Shown piece by piece: positions 1-8,922 of a stretch of DNA of 64,000 bases (position 1 is the first letter of the stretch; each line of letters opens with the position of its first letter). The DNA lies in assembly GCA_900548455.1 (NCBI GenBank), contig URKQ01000018.1, positions 1-64,000 on the forward strand, given 5' to 3'. Below the pieces are notes generated by a model, which saw nothing but the letters and a program-made list of their open reading frames with translations, made no database searches and was not told where the DNA came from. A program made the translations under genes and the position numbers. This DNA is from an uncultured Clostridium sp. Its GTDB lineage: Bacteria > Bacillota > Clostridia > Clostridiales > Clostridiaceae.

Positions 1-129
1 AGGGGTGAAGGGGGATACTATCCCCTCCGCTTCAAGGAGAGATTCCTCAAAGGGAACCATAGGGTTCCTTTTGAAAGGGCTGAATGAAGTAATCAGCCTA
101 AGGGCATCACTGTAAATGCATACAGAGCC
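1..129. repeat. Dispersed structured repeat, copy A (right part only)
   Basis: This stretch matches the right-hand two thirds of the element at 9972-10174; the left part lies outside the window. Shared features are a 12-bp hairpin (47-58 with 63-74, loop ATAG, one G-U pair), an upstream GGGGAT/ATCCCC hairpin near 12-26, and the right end TACAGAGCC at 121-129, which is the inverted partner of the left end of the full copy. A block of about 30 bases around the 12-bp hairpin is nearly identical in both copies. No reading frame is supported. It may be a MITE-like or RNA-type intergenic element; the family is not one I can name. Confidence 0.75.
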
Positions 130-145
130 ATTATAAAAATATTGA

Positions 146-180
146 AATAACCATATATTAATACAATATATGGTTATTAT
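146..180. terminator. AT-rich hairpin, probable terminator of an off-window gene
   Basis: A perfect 14-bp inverted repeat (146-159 with 165-178) with a 5-base loop is followed by an AT-rich tract. It lies between the repeat element and the diguanylate cyclase gene, so it probably ends a transcript coming from the left or separates the repeat from the gene. Confidence 0.45.
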
Positions 181-297
181 TATGTCCTATATGATATAAT
201 AATATGGTATATAAACACAAATAATGTTGTTTGTTGTAATATGATATATATTTTGGTTTCAAAATTTATGTGGTTTAATTGTGGAGGAGTAGAATTT

Positions 298-2388
298 GTG
301 AGTAATTTTGAAGAACTTACAGCAATTTTAGATAAATTTAGTAATGGTGAAGATTTAATTGATAAATTTAAAAGTATTGTAGATCAGTACATAGATATTA
401 ATTCCAAGGAGATTAAAAACATATTAGAAAAAGCAGTTTTAATATTTCGAGAAAAAGAAAATAAAGATGGAGAAGCATGGATAAAAGGAATGATAGGATG
501 GTATTACCATTATGATGGTGACTACGCCATGCAACTTAAGAGTCAAATAGAAGCAGAAAGCTTATTTTTGCAAGTAAATGATAAAAAGGGATTAGCATAC
601 ATTTATAATGGAATGATGACTGCATATTTTCAAATTGGCTATTATGAATTAAGTATTAAATATGGAAGGAATGCACTAAAATTAGCTGAAGAAATTCAAG
701 ATGAAAAATATATTATCATTATTATAATTAATATGTGTGTAAATTATATTAAAAATAATAAATATACAGAAGCTCAAAAGACTATAGATATTATTAAAGA
801 TATTCCTATTAATGAAAGTAGTTTTAATGTTAAAATTACTATTAACCAAATTATTGCTGAAGTTGAATGTGAGTTAGGGGATATAGAAAAAGCATTAATA
901 AGTGTAAATGAGGCTATTAAATTAAGTTGTGAAAATAATTTAAAAATTATGCTTATAGAATCTATTAGAATTAGGAGTAGAATATCTATAAAGAAAAAGG
1001 AATTTAGCGGAGCAGAAGAGGCTTTAAAACAGTGTGTTGAAATGACTGAAGAAGAAGGGTATAAGGAAGAAAAGGCTTGGACATTACTTACTTATGCAGA
1101 GCTTTACTATGATACAAATCAGTGGGATTTAGCAATACAAAAACTAAACGAAGCGTTAAATATATCCCAAAGGAAAAACATGGTAATTATAACTAAAAAT
1201 ATATACGATGGATTATATAAAGCATATAAGGGAAAAGAGGATTATAGACAGTCTTTAAATTATTATGAAAAATTAATGGAGATTGAAAAATCCTTAAGTA
1301 AAAGTGAGTTCAATGCGCAAATTCTAGAGAATGAAGCAGGTAGACAAACAGATTTTATATTTAAGTCACTATATGATGAGATAAAAGTTATTTCTAACAT
1401 TGGTCAAAAGATTACTGCAGATTTAAACATAAATAGGGCTCTTGAAAATATATATAGTGAAATATCAATGTTAATGAGTGTTGATATTTTAGGAGTTACT
1501 CAATTGACAGAGGACGAAAAAACCTTAGAGTATACATTTTACTTAGAAGAAGGTAAGAGAATATGTAATATTGAAAAATCAGATTTAACATTGAAAGAAA
1601 GTATAGGAGCATATTGTATAAAGAATAAGTCTAATTTAATTATAGATGACATCTATGCTGAATATACTAAATTTTTAGCCGGTGATAAATTAGAATATGT
1701 TTTTCCAAAAGTTCATTCAATGATATACTGCCCATTAATATTGGAAGATAGAGTAAAGGGTTTTTTAACTATTCAAAGTTATAAAAAAAGTTCATATACT
1801 ATACAAGATTTGAATAAAGTTGCTGTTTTAGCATCATATGTAGCTATAGCTATTGAAAATTCTTATCTATATAACAAGACAAAATATTATGCCTCACATG
1901 ATTATTTAACTGGTCTTTTATCTAGAAAAGAGTTATATAACCAGGGAGAAAAGTTATATAAAGATCATATAAAGTTATATAATTCAGTAACTTTTATGAT
2001 GATAGATATTGATAATTTTAAGCTAGTAAATGATAATTATGGACATTTAATTGGAGATGAGGTAATAAAAAACATAGGAAGAATTATTAAAGATGTTATT
2101 GGAGAATATGGAGTTAGTGGAAGATATGGAGGAGAAGAGTTTTTAATAGTATTACCCGCTATTTCACAAAAAAGAGTTTATATTCTTAGTGAAAAGATAA
2201 GAAAAACTATTGAAGAATTAGAGATTAAATTTAATGGAAAGAAAATAGGAATAACAGGAAGTATTGGTATTTTTACTTCAACAGGTTTGGAAAAAGGGTT
2301 TGATCAATGTGTTAGTTTTGCAGATGAAGCTCTTTATATTGCTAAGGCAGAGGGAAAAAATAAAATTGTTAAATATGAGAATTTTTAA
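298..2388 (+). CDS. TPR-GAF-GGDEF diguanylate cyclase
   Basis: The 696-residue protein has an N-terminal half of helical TPR-like repeats (about 1-340), a GAF-like sensory domain (about 375-520) and a C-terminal GGDEF domain. The active-site motif is GGEEF at residue 611, so it probably makes cyclic di-GMP. The RxxD product-inhibition site expected five residues before GGEEF is absent (GEYG there). There is no membrane segment, so it is cytoplasmic. The GTG start at 298 is chosen because GGAGG (283-287) precedes it at good spacing; an upstream ATG at 241 has no ribosome binding site. It stands alone, with a terminator behind it. The signal sensed is unknown. Confidence 0.88.
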   Translation: MSNFEELTAILDKFSNGEDLIDKFKSIVDQYIDINSKEIKNILEKAVLIFREKENKDGEAWIKGMIGWYYHYDGDYAMQLKSQIEAESLFLQVNDKKGLAYIYNGMMTAYFQIGYYELSIKYGRNALKLAEEIQDEKYIIIIIINMCVNYIKNNKYTEAQKTIDIIKDIPINESSFNVKITINQIIAEVECELGDIEKALISVNEAIKLSCENNLKIMLIESIRIRSRISIKKKEFSGAEEALKQCVEMTEEEGYKEEKAWTLLTYAELYYDTNQWDLAIQKLNEALNISQRKNMVIITKNIYDGLYKAYKGKEDYRQSLNYYEKLMEIEKSLSKSEFNAQILENEAGRQTDFIFKSLYDEIKVISNIGQKITADLNINRALENIYSEISMLMSVDILGVTQLTEDEKTLEYTFYLEEGKRICNIEKSDLTLKESIGAYCIKNKSNLIIDDIYAEYTKFLAGDKLEYVFPKVHSMIYCPLILEDRVKGFLTIQSYKKSSYTIQDLNKVAVLASYVAIAIENSYLYNKTKYYASHDYLTGLLSRKELYNQGEKLYKDHIKLYNSVTFMMIDIDNFKLVNDNYGHLIGDEVIKNIGRIIKDVIGEYGVSGRYGGEEFLIVLPAISQKRVYILSEKIRKTIEELEIKFNGKKIGITGSIGIFTSTGLEKGFDQCVSFADEALYIAKAEGKNKIVKYENF

Positions 2389-2390
2389 TT

Positions 2391-2430
2391 AAAGGACATT
2401 GCAATAAAAGTGCAATGTCCTTTAACTATT
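2391..2430 (+). terminator. Terminator after the diguanylate cyclase gene
   Basis: A 13-bp perfect stem (2391-2403 with 2411-2423) with a 7-base loop starts two bases after the stop codon and runs into T-rich sequence. Confidence 0.7.
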
Positions 2431-2533
2431 CTAATATTATTTTATTTAATAATGGATAAATCATTCATGGTATGGTTTTATATATCTCAAGGTAAGAATA
2501 TATTTATAGAAAGTGATTTTATGGAGTACCAAT

Positions 2534-3451
2534 ATGATTGAGATCAATAATGAAACTAAAGGAAGATTATATGATAATTGTCCAATGTCAAGAGTGAAAA
2601 CTGAAGAAAAAGCATTGAAGTATGGAAGAGATGCTGCAAACATGATTAAAGAAGGAATAAAAAATAAAGTCAATGCAATATGGTTAGAAACCTCAGGGTG
2701 TTTTGGGGAAGTAATATCTTTATTAAATTCAGAAAATCCTGAAATACCTTATATTTTGAGAGATATGATTAATGTAACTTTTTTAGGAAGTATATCTGGG
2801 GAACAGGGAGAAAATGCAATTAAAACCATATATAAAACTATGGAAAGTGAGTTTATTCTTTTAATATGTGGAGCAATTCCTACAAAATCTAATGGATTAT
2901 ATACAAGACTAGGTGAATATAATGGCAAAATTATTACTGCCACTGAATTAGTTCCACAATTAGCAGATAAAGCAAAACATGTAATTTGTGTTGGAACTTG
3001 TGCTTGTTATGGTGGACCTACTGCAGGAAGGCCTAATTTATCACAAGCATTAAGCATACCAGATTATTTGGAAGACAAAAATATTATACGTTTACCTGGC
3101 TGTCCTACCAATCCAATATGGACAGTTGGTACTATTGGATATTTAATTTCTAGGGGCATTCCCAAGTTAGATAAAGATGGAAGACCTCTAGATTTTTATG
3201 GTGAAACTATACATGATAATTGTCCAAGGAGGAGGTATTTTGACAATGGAGTTTTTGCTACAAAGTTAGGGGAACCTGAATGCATGTATGCATTAGGGTG
3301 CAGGGGGCCAATAACTAATGCATTATGTCCAATCAATAGGTGGAATGGAAGTGACAATTGGCCAGTGGGAGATAATACTCCTTGTATAGGATGTGCAGGA
3401 CCTGGATTCCCAGATAAAACAGCACCATATGTTACATATGGAGGTGAATAA
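2534..3451 (+). CDS. NiFe hydrogenase small subunit, Tat-less
   Basis: This is the iron-sulfur, electron-transferring subunit of a NiFe hydrogenase. Recognisable pieces are the proximal-cluster region (IWLETSGCFGE), GTCACYGG, LPGCPTNP, the distal-cluster HDNC and GC.GP motifs, and the medial-cluster CP..RWN...PCIGC near the C-terminus. At the place where group 1 enzymes read CTGC, this protein has C56-F-G-E59, so the second Cys is replaced by Glu. There is no twin-arginine signal peptide and no C-terminal anchor, which points to a cytoplasmic enzyme. The ATG at 2534 has GGAG seven bases upstream and is preferred over GTG 2513. First gene of the hydrogenase-hyp operon; subgroup not certain. 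Confidence 0.92.
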   Translation: MIEINNETKGRLYDNCPMSRVKTEEKALKYGRDAANMIKEGIKNKVNAIWLETSGCFGEVISLLNSENPEIPYILRDMINVTFLGSISGEQGENAIKTIYKTMESEFILLICGAIPTKSNGLYTRLGEYNGKIITATELVPQLADKAKHVICVGTCACYGGPTAGRPNLSQALSIPDYLEDKNIIRLPGCPTNPIWTVGTIGYLISRGIPKLDKDGRPLDFYGETIHDNCPRRRYFDNGVFATKLGEPECMYALGCRGPITNALCPINRWNGSDNWPVGDNTPCIGCAGPGFPDKTAPYVTYGGE

Positions 3452-3453
3452 AA

Positions 3454-4866
3454 ATGACTAGTATTACAATTGATCCTATGACTAGAGTAAGTGGATTACT
3501 TGGCATAGAAGTAAAGATTGAAAATGGCAAGATAGTTGATGCTATAGCAAGGGGAAATCAATTCAGAGGATTTGAAAGGATGTTTCAGGGAAGGGATCCT
3601 TTGGATATTATTTGGCTTGCTCCAAGGATTTGTGGTATATGCTCTACTCATCATGCATATGCAGCAACTTTAGCTATGGAAGATGCTTTTAAAGTGAAAC
3701 CTAGTGAAAATGGTAAAATAGCTAGAGATATTATAAATGGATTTGAATTTTTGCAAAATCATATGAGACAAATATATCTTTTTGCAATGCCTGATTATGT
3801 AGAGATAATAAATTTAAATCCAATGACTAAGCATATATCTTCTAAGGAAGCTGATTATAGGATACCAAGGGATTTAACGATGAAAATTAACAAGGATTTG
3901 CAGGAGGCTATAACTTGTAGTCGCCTGGCTCATAGAGCAATTGCAATTATGGCAGGGAAGGTTCCCCATGGTCATGGGATATTTGTAGGTGGAATTACTA
4001 CAACAATAGGAGTTCAACAATTAGAAGGAATAACTTATACAGTTCAAGTAATAAAAAAATTTATTGAGGAAAAGCTTATTGAGGATATTTATATTGTTTC
4101 AAAATATTATGATGACTATTTTTATAAGGGAAAAGGATATGGAAATTTTATTGATGGAGGAGTATTTGCTGACTATGAGCCGCCAATAAGATATTCATTA
4201 CCTGGAGTATTAATTGATGGACAAAAACAATCCTTAGATGTAAAAAATATAACAGAGAATATATATAGTTCATGGTTAGAAAGTGCTGATAATGTAGATC
4301 CAGGAATAAGTCAACCACCTATGCCTAACCCATATAAAAAAGGAGCATATACTTGGGTAGAAGCTCCAAGATATAAGGGATATGCCCTAGAAGGTGGACC
4401 ATTAGCTAGAATGACTATGAATGGGTATTATACTAGAGGAGTATCAGCCATGGATAGGTTAATTGCTAGAGTATTAGAGGCTAAGAAAATTTGTGAAAGT
4501 ATTGAAGGAGCAATTAATCTTTTGAAACTAGGGCAGCCTTATCAAGAAAAGTGGACTGTACCTAATGAAGGAAGTGGAATAGGTATAATAGGGGCTTCGA
4601 GAGGAATTTTGGGACATTGGGTTAATATAGTAGATAAGAAAGTTGAGAATTATACATTAATACCACCATCATCATGGAATTTATCCCCCATAGATGATAA
4701 GAATGTACATGGACCAGTTGAGAAAGCTTTGATTGGAACTGAAGTAGATAATATTCAATCGCCCGTGGAAATTGGAAGAATTGTACGAAGCTTTGACCCT
4801 TGTCTTAATTGCGCTGCACATGTGATAAGTGATAAATATAAGGATTTTGTAATAGAAATACTATGA
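3454..4866 (+). CDS. NiFe hydrogenase large subunit
   Basis: The 470-residue catalytic subunit binds the NiFe(CN)2CO centre that oxidises or forms H2. Both nickel-binding motifs are intact: RICGIC at residues 59-63 and DPCLNCAAH at 448-456. The residues after H456 form a 14-residue tail that should be cut off by the maturation protease encoded next. It starts two bases after the small-subunit stop and its own end overlaps the protease start by four bases, showing tight co-expression. No membrane or cytochrome b subunit is encoded nearby, so the electron partner is not evident. Confidence 0.95.
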   Translation: MTSITIDPMTRVSGLLGIEVKIENGKIVDAIARGNQFRGFERMFQGRDPLDIIWLAPRICGICSTHHAYAATLAMEDAFKVKPSENGKIARDIINGFEFLQNHMRQIYLFAMPDYVEIINLNPMTKHISSKEADYRIPRDLTMKINKDLQEAITCSRLAHRAIAIMAGKVPHGHGIFVGGITTTIGVQQLEGITYTVQVIKKFIEEKLIEDIYIVSKYYDDYFYKGKGYGNFIDGGVFADYEPPIRYSLPGVLIDGQKQSLDVKNITENIYSSWLESADNVDPGISQPPMPNPYKKGAYTWVEAPRYKGYALEGGPLARMTMNGYYTRGVSAMDRLIARVLEAKKICESIEGAINLLKLGQPYQEKWTVPNEGSGIGIIGASRGILGHWVNIVDKKVENYTLIPPSSWNLSPIDDKNVHGPVEKALIGTEVDNIQSPVEIGRIVRSFDPCLNCAAHVISDKYKDFVIEIL

Positions 4867-5378
4867 TTAAGATATTTGCAATTGGAAATGTTCTATTGGG
4901 TGATGATGGAATAGCCATTAGAGTTATTCAAGATGTACAAGAGCAAGTAAAAAAAGAGTTTTGTGATATAGAAGTTATTATTGGAGAAACAGATGTTGAT
5001 TATTGTATAAATGAAATAAAGGAAAATGATTTTATAATAATTGTAGATAGTTCAAATTTTTCAGATCATAGCGGTACAGTTATTAAGATGGAGTTAGAAG
5101 ATTATGATAAGTTTTTAAGAAAGTCAATGTCACATCATAGTGATAGTCTACTAGAAGTTTTAAGAAGAGAATATAGACATATTAAAGGGTATATAGTTGC
5201 CATAGAAATTAGTAAAATAGACTATTCATTAAACCTTTCTGCAGAAATTGAAAGTAAATTTCAATGTATTTGTAATAATGTGGTTGATATGATTAGAGAA
5301 ATAATTAAAGAAGAGATGAAGAATAATGATTGCAAAGTGTATATTGGTGAAGGGAATAGTTCAGGGAGTTGGGTTTAG
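4863..5378 (+). CDS. Hydrogenase maturation protease (HyaD/HycI family)
   Basis: The 171-residue endopeptidase should remove the C-terminal tail of the large subunit once nickel is inserted. The family signature GNVLLGDDGIA is at residues 8-18, followed by the conserved Asp in the VDSSNF segment and the His in SHHSDSL, the usual nickel-sensing ligands. The gene overlaps the large-subunit stop by 4 bp and is itself overlapped for about 50 bp by hypF, so translation is probably coupled. Confidence 0.9.
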   Translation: MIKIFAIGNVLLGDDGIAIRVIQDVQEQVKKEFCDIEVIIGETDVDYCINEIKENDFIIIVDSSNFSDHSGTVIKMELEDYDKFLRKSMSHHSDSLLEVLRREYRHIKGYIVAIEISKIDYSLNLSAEIESKFQCICNNVVDMIREIIKEEMKNNDCKVYIGEGNSSGSWV

Positions 5379-7602
5379 ACCTTTTGTATATAGAATTGCT
5401 AAGGAAAATAAGTTAAAGGGATATGTTAGTAATAATTCAAATGGAGTAATAATTTATATACAAGGAACTTTTGAAGGAATAGAAAAGTTTATGGATGATT
5501 TAAAGAAAAAAGCACCAGCATTAAGCAGAATTGATGAAATTTATATTGAAAATATAAATGTTCAAAAATACGATGCCTTTAATATTATATCAAGCAGTGA
5601 AGATAATAGTGTAAGTACATTAATTTCACCAGATATAGCAACTTGTGATGAATGTATGAATGAAGTTATAAATGGATATAAGAATAGACGATTCTTATAT
5701 CCATTTACTAATTGTACTAATTGTGGTCCAAGGTTTTCCATAATAAAAAAGCTGCCATATGATAGAGAAAATACAACAATGAAGGCATTTCCAATGTGTA
5801 CTGAGTGTTATGAAGAATATACTGATCCTTCAAATAGACGGTTTCATGCAGAACCTACCTGTTGTAATATTTGTGGACCTGAGATTTATTTAATTAGAAG
5901 TGATGGAAAAGAAATATATGAAGAAAATGTTATGGAAATTACTTGTAAGTTATTGAAAGAAGAAAAGATTATTGCAGTTAAAGGTATTGGAGGGTTTAAT
6001 CTAGTTTGTAGTGGTGAAAGTGGAAAAATAATAGATGAGTTGAGAAGAAGGAAAAATAGGCCCAATAAGCCATTGGCGGTAATGATGAAAGATATTGAGA
6101 CTGTAAAACGTTATTGTAATCTTAGTAAATATGAAGAAGACCTTCTAAGTGGAAATAGAAAGCCAATAGTTTTACTGACAAAAAGGAATAAAAAATTGCC
6201 CTACAATATAGCTTATGATAATAACAGAATAGGGGTACTTTTGCCATATTCCCCACTTCATCAGCTTTTATTTAAAGATAATTTAAATGTATTAGTATTT
6301 ACAAGTGGAAATAATAGTGGAGCACCTATTGTTTTTGATAATAATAAAGCTATAAATGAATTGGGAAATATAGCAGATTACTTTTTAATGCATAATAGAA
6401 ATATTTATATGTCAATTGATGATTCGGTAGTAAAAGAAAATGATAATAAAACCTATATGATACGAGGTGGTAGAGGGTTTTATCCTATGTATTTTGACTA
6501 TAAAACTGACAATACAATTTTGGCTTGTGGAAGTAATATGAAAAATACTTTTGCTATATCTTTTAAAGATAAGATATATTTAAGTCCATATATAGGAGAT
6601 TTAGATTTTGTAGAGGTTCAAGAAAGATTTTTAAACCAAGTAAATCACATTAAAGCAATTTATGGGATTGATGAAAAATATGTTGCTTGTGATATGCATC
6701 CTAATTATTGGAGCAATGAGTTTGGTGAAAGTCAAAAGAAAAAAGAGATTAAAGTTTATCATCATCATGCACATATTGTAAGTTGTATGTTTGAAAATAA
6801 GGTTAAAGGTGAGGTTATCGGTGTTGCATACGATGGAATTGGATTAGGTGAGAATGGTGAAATTTGGGGTGGAGAGTTTTTAATATGTAATTACAGTAAA
6901 TTTAAAAGAGTTGGAACAATTAATAATGTTGTTATGCCAGGTGGAGATGGAGCTACGAAGAATCCTTGGTTTATGGGAGTTAGTTTAGCTTACAGTGCAC
7001 TAAATGGTAATAAAGCTAAAATGGATGAATATTTACCTTCTTTTTGTAGTAAAAATGAATATAAGTTAATTATGGCTCTACTAAAAGGGACTAATAATTA
7101 CCCACTGTGCTCTAGCATGGGGAGATTTTTTGATGGAATTGCTAGCTTTTTAGGATTTGAAAAAAAAGTTTCTTATGAGGGGGAGGCGGCAATATACTTA
7201 GAAAACTTAGCTAATAGCTTTTCTGGAACTTGTATAAATAATCAGTATGAATTTAATGTTATTAAAGCAGGGGAAATACTTCTTTTAGATTTTAAAGAAA
7301 CTATATTGCAAGTTCTAATAGATATAAAAAACAGGGTTAGTAGAAATGAAATAGCTTGGAAGTTTCATAACACTATTATATTTGCCACGGTTAAGATGTG
7401 TATATTGTTAAGGAATAAATATAATTTAAATATTGTAGTGCTAAGCGGAGGAGTCTTTCAAAACACTATATTGTTAAGGGGAATAATGAAAGAATTAAAG
7501 CAAGAGAAGTTTCTTGTAAAAACTCATAATTTAGTTCCTTGTAATGATGGTGGTGTTTCGCTAGGACAAGTAATTATTGCTGATAGTTTAATTAAGGGGT
7601 GA
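5326..7602 (+). CDS. hypF: Carbamoyltransferase HypF
   Basis: HypF activates carbamoyl phosphate and transfers the carbamoyl group to the C-terminal Cys of HypE, the first step in making the cyanide ligands of the NiFe site. The 758-residue protein has the full domain order: acylphosphatase domain (1-90, GIVQGVGFRPF), paired CxxC zinc fingers (from C107-x-x-C110 to about 185), a YrdC-like domain (about 200-375) and a Kae1-like domain with HHHAH and a late SGGVFQN motif. The length is normal. The start lies inside the protease gene, with only a modest AAGAGATGAAG ribosome binding site, which fits translational coupling. Confidence 0.96.
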   Translation: MIAKCILVKGIVQGVGFRPFVYRIAKENKLKGYVSNNSNGVIIYIQGTFEGIEKFMDDLKKKAPALSRIDEIYIENINVQKYDAFNIISSSEDNSVSTLISPDIATCDECMNEVINGYKNRRFLYPFTNCTNCGPRFSIIKKLPYDRENTTMKAFPMCTECYEEYTDPSNRRFHAEPTCCNICGPEIYLIRSDGKEIYEENVMEITCKLLKEEKIIAVKGIGGFNLVCSGESGKIIDELRRRKNRPNKPLAVMMKDIETVKRYCNLSKYEEDLLSGNRKPIVLLTKRNKKLPYNIAYDNNRIGVLLPYSPLHQLLFKDNLNVLVFTSGNNSGAPIVFDNNKAINELGNIADYFLMHNRNIYMSIDDSVVKENDNKTYMIRGGRGFYPMYFDYKTDNTILACGSNMKNTFAISFKDKIYLSPYIGDLDFVEVQERFLNQVNHIKAIYGIDEKYVACDMHPNYWSNEFGESQKKKEIKVYHHHAHIVSCMFENKVKGEVIGVAYDGIGLGENGEIWGGEFLICNYSKFKRVGTINNVVMPGGDGATKNPWFMGVSLAYSALNGNKAKMDEYLPSFCSKNEYKLIMALLKGTNNYPLCSSMGRFFDGIASFLGFEKKVSYEGEAAIYLENLANSFSGTCINNQYEFNVIKAGEILLLDFKETILQVLIDIKNRVSRNEIAWKFHNTIIFATVKMCILLRNKYNLNIVVLSGGVFQNTILLRGIMKELKQEKFLVKTHNLVPCNDGGVSLGQVIIADSLIKG

Positions 7603-7606
7603 TTAA

Positions 7607-7843
7607 ATGTGTGTTGCTATTGCCGGTAAAATAATTGAGATTATAAATGAACATGAAGCTTATGTTGATTTTCAAGGTATTTACAAAAAGGTTAATATAG
7701 ATTTTGTAAAACCAGTAGAGATAAATAGATATGTTTTAGTACACGTAGGATGCGCCATAGAAGAGATAAATGAAGAAGAGGCCTTGAAAAATATAGAGGT
7801 TTTCCAGCAATTATTGAAGAAGGTAGAAGAGGTTGAATATTAA
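7607..7843 (+). CDS. hypC: Hydrogenase maturation chaperone HypC
   Basis: This 78-residue chaperone works with HypD to assemble and deliver the Fe(CN)2CO unit to the large-subunit precursor. The essential N-terminal Cys2 is present. The start reads MCVAIAGKI, where most homologues have MCLAIPGKI, so the usual Pro is Ala. It begins four bases after hypF and overlaps hypD by 11 bp. Confidence 0.92.
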   Translation: MCVAIAGKIIEIINEHEAYVDFQGIYKKVNIDFVKPVEINRYVLVHVGCAIEEINEEEALKNIEVFQQLLKKVEEVEY

Positions 7844-8921
7844 TTATAAAAATTTTTATAGGGATAAAAATCTTATGAAAGAATTAAACGAAAGAATATG
7901 GGATGAGGAAAATGTTAACTTTAATTTGATGGAAGTTTGTGGAACTCATACTAGAGCTATTTTTACAAACGGAATTGATAGATTAATTCCACCAGGTATC
8001 AACTTAATATCTGGGCCAGGTTGCCCCGTATGCGTAACGTCAAGAGAATATATAGATTCAGCAATAACTCTTTCTATACAGGGATGTATAATAGTTACTT
8101 TTGGAGATATGATAAGAGTCCCTGGATATAAGGCTTCCCTTGAAGAGCAACGAGCAGCTGGTGGTGATATTAGAATTGTATACTCACCGCTAGATTGTAT
8201 TAAGATAGCAATAGATAATCCTAAAAAAGAAGTGGTTTTTTTAGGAGTTGGGTTTGAAACCACGTCACCATCCATTGCCCTTATGGTTATAAGATCAAAA
8301 GAAATGAAAATAAATAATTTAAGTGTTTTATTATCATTAAAGAGAATGGTTCCAGTTATGGACCATTTACTTGCAGATGAGGATATGATTATAGATGGAT
8401 TTATTTGTCCAGGACATGTTTCATCAATAATAGGTTATGAAGAGTTTAATAAATTATCAGTGCAGTATAGAAAGCCCATGGTAGTAGTAGGATTTGATCC
8501 AGTTGATATAATGGGTGGGATTTTAACTTTAATAAATATGATAAATAACAATGAATATATATGTAAAAATAATTATTGTCGAGTAGTAAAAAGTAAAGGG
8601 AATGTACAAGCTACAGAGGTAATTAATAGTGTTTTTAAAGTTAGCCATAGTTTTTGGAGGGGAATAGGAAAAGTTTTAAATTCAGGTTTTGAATTTAATT
8701 ATGAATATGAAATATATGATGCAGAAAAAAAGTTTAATTTAATGATAAGAAATAAGGATGATAAATGTGAGTGTTTTTGTGGAGAAATAATTAAAGGAAA
8801 ATGCAAACCAGAAGAATGTCCGTATTTTGGACAAGGATGCACGCCAAGCCATCCAATTGGACCATGTATGGTTTCAATGGAAGGTACATGCAATATTGTA
8901 TATAGTTTAGGGGGCTTTTAA
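7833..8921 (+). CDS. hypD: Hydrogenase maturation scaffold HypD
   Basis: HypD is the 4Fe-4S scaffold on which the iron of the NiFe site receives CO and cyanide. The sequence shows the family motifs FNLMEVCGTHT, GPGCPVC, FICPGHV, and a C-terminal cysteine-rich section (CECFCG, PEECPYFG, CTPSHPIGPCMVS) that holds the cluster. Length is 362 residues, as expected. The start is a TTG at 7833 inside the end of hypC, with GGTAGAAGAGG just upstream. Confidence 0.95.
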   Translation: MNINYKNFYRDKNLMKELNERIWDEENVNFNLMEVCGTHTRAIFTNGIDRLIPPGINLISGPGCPVCVTSREYIDSAITLSIQGCIIVTFGDMIRVPGYKASLEEQRAAGGDIRIVYSPLDCIKIAIDNPKKEVVFLGVGFETTSPSIALMVIRSKEMKINNLSVLLSLKRMVPVMDHLLADEDMIIDGFICPGHVSSIIGYEEFNKLSVQYRKPMVVVGFDPVDIMGGILTLINMINNNEYICKNNYCRVVKSKGNVQATEVINSVFKVSHSFWRGIGKVLNSGFEFNYEYEIYDAEKKFNLMIRNKDDKCECFCGEIIKGKCKPEECPYFGQGCTPSHPIGPCMVSMEGTCNIVYSLGGF

Positions 8922-8922
8922 T

